Positions 1-4,497 of a stretch of DNA of 10,312 nt are shown in pieces (position 1 is the first letter of the stretch; each line of letters starts with the position of its first letter). A model generated the notes under the pieces. The model was not told the origin of the DNA. It searched no databases and saw nothing but the letters and a program-made list of their open reading frames with translations. The position numbers and the translations under genes are program-made. The DNA is taken from NCBI GenBank assembly GCA_026985435.1, contig JALSQL010000084.1, positions 1 to 10,312 on the forward strand, in the 5' to 3' direction. This DNA comes from Acidilobaceae archaeon. Its GTDB lineage: Archaea; Thermoproteota; Thermoprotei_A; Sulfolobales; Acidilobaceae.

Positions 1-301
1 CCTCAAGTGATCCGGCAGCTCCACCCCCGCCACCCTCCCGGGGTTTGGCGAGGAGTATCCATATCCACACCCTCCTCTTGGAGCCCTTCCTCCTCTTCCC
101 AACCCTCACCTGGGGTATGCTGAGCCCGAACCGCTCCGAGAGGCTCAGCGCCACCTCGACGGCCGTGCACACCGCGTCCCCGTACGCCTCCAGGACGAGC
201 TCCCCGGCACCCTCGCCGAGGGCCTCGACAGCCTCAAGCTCGTAGTCCTCCCTCGGCCCCAGCCCAACCCTGACGACACGCCTCGCACCGCGCTCCGCCA
301 A
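1..301 (-). CDS. Divergent Alba-domain protein, 3' end cut by window edge
   Basis: The frame is open from 340 to the left edge without a stop. The translation aligns along its length with the archaeal chromatin/RNA-binding protein Alba (Sso10b). VVRVGLGPREDY matches the Alba segment VVLIGKKPVMNY position for position. Then come a helix (ELEAVEALGEGAGELVLEAY), a second helix (DAVCTAVEVALSLSERFG), and the strand-hairpin-strand IPQVRVG, a basic KRRKGSKRR turn, and VWIWILLAKP. Alba family members bind DNA or RNA as dimers in the cytosol. The two Lys of the Alba GKKP loop are replaced by Leu-Gly here, so nucleic-acid contact may rely on the basic hairpin. I chose TTG at 301 because GGGGTG lies about 7 nt upstream and the N-terminus then has normal Alba length. 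TTG at 340, 4 nt after the upstream stop, is the alternative and adds 13 residues. The gene is probably co-transcribed with the membrane gene upstream. A possible next start (GTG at 24, GGAGG 9 nt before it) overlaps the 3' end. Confidence 0.68.
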   Translation of the reverse strand, partial: MAERGARRVVRVGLGPREDYELEAVEALGEGAGELVLEAYGDAVCTAVEVALSLSERFGLSIPQVRVGKRRKGSKRRVWIWILLAKPREGGGGGAAGSLE

Positions 302-344
302 CCAGAGACACCCCCCACGCGGGGCCGGCGGCCCCCTCAAAACC

Positions 345-851
345 TTAGCCAGAACCCGAGCCCAGCACCCGGGCCCACACGGCGTACTCGCCAGCACCCG
401 CGGCGAGGGAGCCCAGCGGCCAGAGGCTCGCAGCCCACCAGCCAGCCCCGGCCACCAGGAGGACCCCGCCAGCCAGCGCCGCCAGGCCCCCGGCGAGGGT
501 CGCGGCGCCCGTGAAGCCCCCGGGGAGCCCGCCGGGGTACGAGGCTGGCCTGGCGAGTATCCCGGCGCCCGCGAGGAGGAGCGCCACGCCGGCGAGGGCG
601 GCCTGCTGCGTGTCGAGCGCCCTAGCCCAGGCTATGCTGGCCGCGAGGAGGAGCGCCATGCTCGCCGCGGCGCCCGCCCTACCAGCCCTGAGGCCGCTGC
701 GCGAGGCCAGCTCGGCTGCCATGAAGAGGGAGAGACCGGCTATGAAGGCGCCCCCCATCCCGGCCCTGGCGGCGTAGGCCCCGACGGCGGAGCCCGCGAG
801 CGCCATCGAGCCTATCAGGCCGAAGACGCCGGCGTCCCTCCTCCAGTCCAT
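345..851 (-). CDS. Small polytopic membrane protein (168 aa), unknown function
   Basis: The ATG at 849-851 opens a 168-residue, Ala/Gly/Leu-rich protein (MDWRRDAGVFGLIGSMALAG...). It has about five to six hydrophobic segments, near residues 8-30, 32-50, 58-76, 83-100 and 113-150. There are few charges, and no motif that I recognise. The frame stays open well upstream, but that extension is Ser/Arg/Pro-rich, would overlap the divergent hydrolase gene, and lies upstream of the TATA-like core at 884-894, so I reject it. With that core, transcription would start near 864 and give a leader of roughly a dozen bases. The gene ends with TAA, 43 bases before the preferred start of the Alba-like gene on the same strand, which suggests a two-gene transcript. 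Function is not assigned. Confidence 0.72.
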   Translation of the reverse strand: MDWRRDAGVFGLIGSMALAGSAVGAYAARAGMGGAFIAGLSLFMAAELASRSGLRAGRAGAAASMALLLAASIAWARALDTQQAALAGVALLLAGAGILARPASYPGGLPGGFTGAATLAGGLAALAGGVLLVAGAGWWAASLWPLGSLAAGAGEYAVWARVLGSGSG

Positions 852-883
852 CGCCAGCCAGCCCCGCGGGGGGTGGCGGCTAG

Positions 884-894
884 GGGTTAAACCG
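884..894. promoter_or_regulatory. Near-symmetric TATA-like core between divergent genes
   Basis: GGTTAAACC is the only A/T-rich element in the 82-bp gap between the membrane protein (start 851, minus) and the hydrolase (start 934, plus). It is symmetric around one central A, so it reads as a TATA-like box on both strands. The spacing predicts transcription starts near 864 (minus) and 913 (plus), both a short distance before the start codons. This is inferred from archaeal promoter spacing. Confidence 0.5.
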
Positions 895-933
895 GCTTCT
901 ACCCGGGAGGCCGCCGGCCGGGCCGGGTGGTGC

Positions 934-1650
934 GTGGTGCCCGTCGACCTCAGGCTTCTGACGGCGTTCGACAGCGTCGAGGGCATGGCGGCCCTCGTGC
1001 CCCTGGGGAGCGTCGAGCAGCACTGCCACCTACCCGTCGGCCTGGACTGCATCATAGCCGAGCGGCTCGCGTGGCTCTCCGCCGCGAGGGCCGAGGAGCT
1101 CCTAGCCGCGGGCGGCGGCGCCAGGATAGCGGTGGCGCCCCCCATATGCTACGGCTTCAGCCCAGAGTGGAGGGGCGCCCCCGGCACGGTAACCCTACCC
1201 CTGGGGGTGTACGCTGGCCTGGTGGAGTCGGTGGTCGAGGGCCTCGCCTCCTGGGGGTTCCAGGCGGTGATACTCTTCAACGGCCACGGGGGCAACTCGC
1301 ACCCCGCCAGGGCCGCGGCCTCCGAGGCGGCCCACAGGCTCGGGGCCAGGGTGGCGGTGCTCGACTACTGGAGGCCGCCCGGCCTGCGGCTCGGCCACGC
1401 CTGCGAGGTGGAGGAGGCTCTCGCCAGGGAGCTCGGCGTGGCCCCCCGGGCCGCCGGGGGCGGGGCGGCGAGGGCCGGCTGCGAGCGCGTAGACATCCAC
1501 AGGGGCGGGGCGAGCCTCTACCAGGGCCCGCCGCCCCGGGGGCCTGCGTGGGCGCCAGGCGGCCGGCCGGCGCCGCTGGCGGAGGTAGTGGAGGCCAACG
1601 CTAGGGCCATAGTTGAGGTCGTCCGGTGGGAGGGGAGGCACGCGATCTAG
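934..1650 (+). CDS. Creatininase-superfamily amidohydrolase
   Basis: This 238-aa protein has the family's metal-site motifs in order. They are GSVEQHCHLPVGLD (residues 25-38, with ligand candidates E28, H30 and D38), PPICYGFSPEWRGAPGT (69-85), the hallmark NGHGGN (116-121, H118) and GHACEVEEAL (154-163, E158). The family comprises cytosolic, metal-dependent amide and C-N hydrolases: creatininase, the mycofactocin peptidase MftE, and the archaeal formamide hydrolase ArfB of riboflavin/F420 biosynthesis. In an archaeon an ArfB-type role is a reasonable guess, but nothing in the neighbourhood supports it. The bacterial signature usually reads EQHGPHLP; here it is EQHCHLP, with Cys for Gly and one residue shorter. 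Length is normal. Starts GTG 934 and GTG 937 are both possible; GGTGG lies just upstream. Transcription probably starts from the TATA-like core at 884-894. The next gene converges on it, so it appears monocistronic. Confidence 0.9.
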   Translation: MVPVDLRLLTAFDSVEGMAALVPLGSVEQHCHLPVGLDCIIAERLAWLSAARAEELLAAGGGARIAVAPPICYGFSPEWRGAPGTVTLPLGVYAGLVESVVEGLASWGFQAVILFNGHGGNSHPARAAASEAAHRLGARVAVLDYWRPPGLRLGHACEVEEALARELGVAPRAAGGGAARAGCERVDIHRGGASLYQGPPPRGPAWAPGGRPAPLAEVVEANARAIVEVVRWEGRHAI

Positions 1651-1660
1651 CCAGAGTGGA

Positions 1661-1717
1661 GGGCCAGCTGTGGCCCGGCAAACCGTGGGGCGGCTCACGG
1701 TCCCCCGACTGCGGGGG
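1661..1717. other. Three consecutive perfect hairpins between convergent genes
   Basis: The gap between the hydrolase stop (1650) and the MFS stop (1745) contains three inverted repeats in a row. The first is GGGCCA-GCTG-TGGCCC (1661-1676). The second is ACCGTG, an 8-nt loop, then CACGGT (1682-1701). The third is CCCCCG-ACTG-CGGGGG (1702-1717). All three stems are 6 bp without mismatch, and the last two abut. A T5 run follows at 1764-1768 on the plus strand, inside the end of the MFS gene. The block could form a bidirectional terminator or mRNA end, or a small structured RNA. No tRNA or rRNA consensus is visible. Some pairing is expected by chance at this G+C content. Confidence 0.4.
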
Positions 1718-1744
1718 CCTCGCCGTCCCCCCTGACCCCCAACG

Positions 1745-2938
1745 CTACCCTCCGGGCCGCGGGTTTTTCCGGGCTACGCGGGCTGCGCGCCCCCTGAGGC
1801 AGACCGCCAGGGCTGGGGGTACCAGGAGGAGGGCCCAGAGGCTAGCGGCTAGGGGTGCGAGGGCGAGGCTTAGGGGGCCGAGCCTGGCCTGGCGGGCGTC
1901 TAGGGCGGTGTAGGAGAGCCCGTAGGCGACCCCGCCGGCGGCGCTGGCCAGGTTGGTGGCGGCCCCGAGGAGGCCCAGGTAAACGTGGCCCCTGGGCTGC
2001 TCGCTGGCGAGCTTCCTGGCTGTGGGGAGGGCCGCGCGGCCAGCGGCCGTTATGAGCGCTATCCCAAGCGCCGCGAGCGCCCTGCTCCTGACCGACGCCG
2101 AGAGTATGCCGGCGTAGGCTGCGAGGTAGGCGAGGCCGAGGGCGGCCGCGGGGGCGCCCCGGTCGGCCAGCCAGCCCAGCAGGTAGCCGGCGAGAGTGCC
2201 GGCGAAGCCCGCCGCGCCCCTTAGGGTGGCGGTCTCGGCGCGTGTGATGCCGAGTATCTCCCGGTAGTAGACGTAGGCGATGTCCCCGACCCCCATGACG
2301 GAGGCGTAGGCCACCGAGGAGACCGCCAGGAGGAGCGCTGCGAGCACGCACCTACCCCCACGGACCGCCCGGGCGCCCGCGCCGCCAGCCACCGGGGCCC
2401 CGCCAGCCCCGGGCCCCCGGGGCGCGAGCCTAGGCAGCGCTAGCGAGATGGCGGAGGCTGATGCGAACGCCGCCGCGGACACTGCAAGGCAGCGGGTCCC
2501 GAGGGAGGCGTAGAGCAGGTCGCCGGCCAGGGCCCCGAGGCTCCCGGCGATGCCGTAGACCGCGAAGGCCCGCCCCCTGTACCCGGGCGGCACGCTCGAC
2601 GCCAGCATTACCTGGGCGGCCGTCCAGGCGAGCCCGTTCATGAATCCCTGGAGGCCCCTCACCGCGAGGAGGCCCAGGTAGCCAGGCCCCGAGGCGAGGT
2701 AGGCAACCACGGCCACGTGGCCGGCGAACGCGGCCGCCGCGAGCCTCGACGCCCTGGAGGCAGTGGCGGAGGCGAAGCCCGAGGCGACGGACGCCCCCGC
2801 CCGGAGGAGGTAGAACGCGCTGGTCAGGCCTCCGACTGCCAGGGCGCTCGCCCCCAGCGCGCTCCTAGCGTAGAAGCTGGCCACGGGTACGGTGCTCCTA
2901 TACCCCAGGGTGCCCACGAGCGCCAGCAGCGAGAGCAC
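1745..2938 (-). CDS. Major facilitator superfamily transporter
   Basis: This 397-aa protein is almost wholly hydrophobic and has about 12 membrane segments in two halves. The halves are joined by a Gly/Pro/Ala/Arg-rich loop (about residues 171-197). The MFS signs are RGLQGFMNG (94-102) in the fourth-segment region, PPGYRGRAFAVYGIAGSLGA (117-136), and the loop GWLADRG (255-261), which resembles motif A in the second half. The first-half motif A is degenerate (GFASATASRASR). It should be a secondary transporter of the cytoplasmic membrane; the substrate cannot be read from sequence. GTG 2938 is the only ordinary start in frame downstream of the promoter, but no good ribosome site precedes it. 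The roughly 70-nt leader upstream carries two perfect hairpins (see 2951-2991). The C-terminus ends in a basic tail after the last segment. The gene is convergent with the hydrolase and divergent from the DsrE-like gene. Confidence 0.85.
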   Translation of the reverse strand: MLSLLALVGTLGYRSTVPVASFYARSALGASALAVGGLTSAFYLLRAGASVASGFASATASRASRLAAAAFAGHVAVVAYLASGPGYLGLLAVRGLQGFMNGLAWTAAQVMLASSVPPGYRGRAFAVYGIAGSLGALAGDLLYASLGTRCLAVSAAAFASASAISLALPRLAPRGPGAGGAPVAGGAGARAVRGGRCVLAALLLAVSSVAYASVMGVGDIAYVYYREILGITRAETATLRGAAGFAGTLAGYLLGWLADRGAPAAALGLAYLAAYAGILSASVRSRALAALGIALITAAGRAALPTARKLASEQPRGHVYLGLLGAATNLASAAGGVAYGLSYTALDARQARLGPLSLALAPLAASLWALLLVPPALAVCLRGRAARVARKNPRPGG

Positions 2939-2950
2939 CGCAACCCCGCC

Positions 2951-2991
2951 GAGGCCCCCGGCCCCGGGCCTCTCCGCCTGCCCGCGCAGGC
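2951..2991 (-). promoter_or_regulatory. Hairpin pair in the MFS leader
   Basis: Two perfect inverted repeats separated by 3 bases lie just upstream of the MFS start. GAGGCCC and GGGCCTC (2951-2957 with 2966-2972) form a 7-bp stem with an 8-nt loop. GCCTGC and GCAGGC (2976-2981 with 2986-2991) form a 6-bp stem with a 4-nt loop. If transcription starts about 27 bp past the TATA-like box at 3033-3042, both lie in the 5' untranslated RNA. This could be translational control or merely GC-rich background. No known riboswitch class is recognised. Confidence 0.35.
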
Positions 2992-3032
2992 CGTCCCACC
3001 CCCAGGCTGGGGCTGGCCCCGTATGTGCCGCA

Positions 3033-3042
3033 GGTTTAATCC
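3033..3042. promoter_or_regulatory. TATA-like core between MFS and DsrE-like genes
   Basis: GGTTTAATCC (plus) / GGATTAAACC (minus) is the only A/T-rich element in this divergent gap. In the plus direction it predicts a start near 3061-3064, making the DsrE-like gene leaderless or nearly so. In the minus direction it predicts a start near 3008, giving the MFS gene a long leader of about 70 nt. Confidence 0.5.
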
Positions 3043-3063
3043 TAGCGCGCCCTGGGGTAGCGT

Positions 3064-3414
3064 GTGGAGGCGAGTATCGTGGCGAGGTTCCTCCTAGTAG
3101 CTTCCACTGGCGAGAAGGGGAAGTCCCTCCTCGGCCTCCGCTGGGCGATAGCAGCCATCGAGAGGGGGTGGGCCGAGGAGGTTAGGGTCGTACTCTTCGG
3201 CCCCGTGGAGGAGCACGTGGCGCGGGGCGACCCGGACTACCTCGAGGCCCTGGAGAGGCTGAGGGGGCTCGGCGTGGAGCCCGTGCTCTGCGAGCGCTAC
3301 GCCCAGGCCGCCGGGGTCCTCGAGGAGCTCAGGGGTAGGGGCCTCACACTCGGCCCGGTCGGCGAGATGATAGCGGAGCTGGCAGGCAAGGGCTACACGC
3401 CCCTGGTGTTCTAG
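3064..3414 (+). CDS. DsrE/DsrF-like (sulfur-relay type) small protein
   Basis: This 116-aa soluble protein has the alpha/beta layout of DsrE-like proteins. It runs: a first strand RFLLVAS; a helix with GLRWAIAAIERG; the strand VRVVLFGPVEE (40-50); a helix ending ERLRGLGVEPVLCERYAQAAGV (64-85); and a C-terminal LTLGPVGEMIAELAGKGYTPLVF (94-116). Cys76 sits where DsrE/TusD-type proteins place a persulfide-carrying or partner-facing cysteine. Family members move sulfur or act as small oligomeric partners. No tRNA-thiolation or dissimilatory sulfite genes are nearby, so the partner is unknown. GTG 3064 fits a leaderless transcript. GTG 3079 (five codons later) is preceded at 8 nt by GGAGG and may be the true start. 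The TAG stop overlaps the stop of the convergent glycosyltransferase in a shared CTAG. Confidence 0.75.
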   Translation: MEASIVARFLLVASTGEKGKSLLGLRWAIAAIERGWAEEVRVVLFGPVEEHVARGDPDYLEALERLRGLGVEPVLCERYAQAAGVLEELRGRGLTLGPVGEMIAELAGKGYTPLVF

Positions 3415-4388
3415 CGCCGCTGGAGGGCCTCGACCGCCCCCCGGAGCCTCTCCAGGCTCCCCTCCGAGAGCCTGCGGAGCCTCGAGTACCACGCTCCAAC
3501 ACCGACGGCCCGCCGGGCGCACCGCACCATCGCCTCCCGGAGGCCCCCCACCGTGGGGGGCGCCAGGCAGGGATAATCCTCGCCGAGTAGCCCCCGGAGG
3601 GTCCGGGTCGAAGACACCACGGCGGGCCTCCCGTGGGCGACGGCCTCCCAGAGAGCGGATAGCACCGTGTACTCCCTGGTGGTTAGGGCGAGCACCGCAG
3701 CCGAGTGTGCTAGGAGCCACTCGTACTCCGCCCTGGGCAGGTGGCCGCTCAGCACAACACCAGGGACCCCAGAGAGCCTCCCAGCCAGCCGCGGGCGGCG
3801 CTGGTGGTCGCCGGTGACGACAAGCTTGTACCCCGCCGGGGCCAGGCCCGAGGAGGCGAAGGCCTCGGCGGCCAGCGCTAGGGGCTCGTCTGGGGCCCAC
3901 GAGGCTGGGAGTAGGAGGAAGCGGCCCGGCTCCACGTCGAGGCCGGGCCGGCGGGTCCTGCGGGGGGCGGGTATGGGGTCGTAGACGACTAGGGCCCTCT
4001 CGGGGTCCACGTTGAGCCCCCGGAGTAGCCGTAGCATATCCTCGTTGTGCACCACCACCAGGTCGGCCTTCCGGAGGAGGCCCCGGAAGGGGGCGTTGAG
4101 GAGCCTCCCAGCGAGGCTACCATAGACCAGGAACCCAGTGTGGACGTCCGCCACCAGGCGGAATCCGAGCCTCCCCCGGAGCCCCAGGAGCCTAGCCAGC
4201 AGCGGCCCCTGGGGCAGCTGCGCCGCCACCAGCCGGGGCCTGCGCTCCGCTAGCAGCCTACCGGTCCGGAGCCAGGCGCCCAGGTAAGGGGGGCCGCCTG
4301 GCACGAACGCTACCTCCAGCCCGAGCCTCCCCGCTAGGTCTACAGTCCTCCTACTCAGCCTGGACCACGCAACGAACACCCCCGACAC
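3411..4388 (-). CDS. GT-B type glycosyltransferase
   Basis: This 325-aa protein has a two-domain GT-B layout. The N-terminal half has FVAWSRLSRRTVDLAGRLGL (5-24), LVADVHTGFLVYG (78-90) and the strand KADLVVVHNEDMLRLL (107-122), typical of acceptor-side domains. The C-terminal half has LLLPASWAPDEPL (158-170), YKLVVTGDHQ (187-196), GVVLSGHLPRAEYEWLLAHS (210-229) and a nucleotide-sugar end TTREYTVLSALWEAVAHGRP (236-255), with E248 in the usual donor-contact position. It lacks transmembrane segments, so it probably acts at the cytosolic face on a glycan or lipid acceptor. The frame is open upstream to 4562, but that extension is Arg/Ser/Pro-rich and crosses the divergent acylase gene. GTG 4388, 19 bases after the start predicted from the TATA box CTATATCC (4436-4429), is the sensible start. 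It is convergent with and overlaps the DsrE-like gene by 4 bp. The substrate is not predictable. Confidence 0.83.
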   Translation of the reverse strand: MSGVFVAWSRLSRRTVDLAGRLGLEVAFVPGGPPYLGAWLRTGRLLAERRPRLVAAQLPQGPLLARLLGLRGRLGFRLVADVHTGFLVYGSLAGRLLNAPFRGLLRKADLVVVHNEDMLRLLRGLNVDPERALVVYDPIPAPRRTRRPGLDVEPGRFLLLPASWAPDEPLALAAEAFASSGLAPAGYKLVVTGDHQRRPRLAGRLSGVPGVVLSGHLPRAEYEWLLAHSAAVLALTTREYTVLSALWEAVAHGRPAVVSSTRTLRGLLGEDYPCLAPPTVGGLREAMVRCARRAVGVGAWYSRLRRLSEGSLERLRGAVEALQRR

Positions 4389-4427
4389 TCCTAGCCCTAC
4401 CCCGCCACGCCAGCCCGAGGCTGGGCG

Positions 4428-4460
4428 GATATAGAGGCGGGCCCCTCGGAGGCATAAGAG
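4428..4460. promoter_or_regulatory. Promoter elements between glycosyltransferase and acylase
   Basis: GGATATAGAGG (4428-4438) gives CTATATCC on the minus strand, well placed for a glycosyltransferase start near 4407. On the plus strand, ATATAG at 4430-4435 or CATAAGAG at 4453-4460 could serve the acylase, predicting transcription starts near 4457 or 4480. Both predicted starts lie upstream of the CTG at 4498. Confidence 0.5.
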
Positions 4461-4497
4461 CGCCCCACGAGCCAACCCGGCCCGCGGGTGTGAGGGG

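Noticed and set aside
1..33. A possible next gene on the minus strand starting at GTG 24 or GTG 33 with GGAGG upstream, reading MELPDHLR from GTG 24.
   Set aside because: Only 8 to 11 codons are inside the window, and it overlaps the still open Alba-like frame. It is noted in that entry but not called.
45..245. Plus-strand open frame rich in Ser, Thr, Pro and Arg opposite the Alba-like gene.
   Set aside because: Its composition is that of an antisense shadow, it has no motif, and the minus frame encodes a recognisable fold.
852..1145. N-terminal extension of the 168-aa membrane protein.
   Set aside because: It runs opposite the hydrolase start, is upstream of the promoter core, and is Ser/Arg/Pro-rich without membrane or domain character.
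1651..1744. A tRNA or tRNA-like gene formed by the three hairpins.
   Set aside because: There is no acceptor stem enclosing the arms, no T-loop consensus, and loops of the wrong size.
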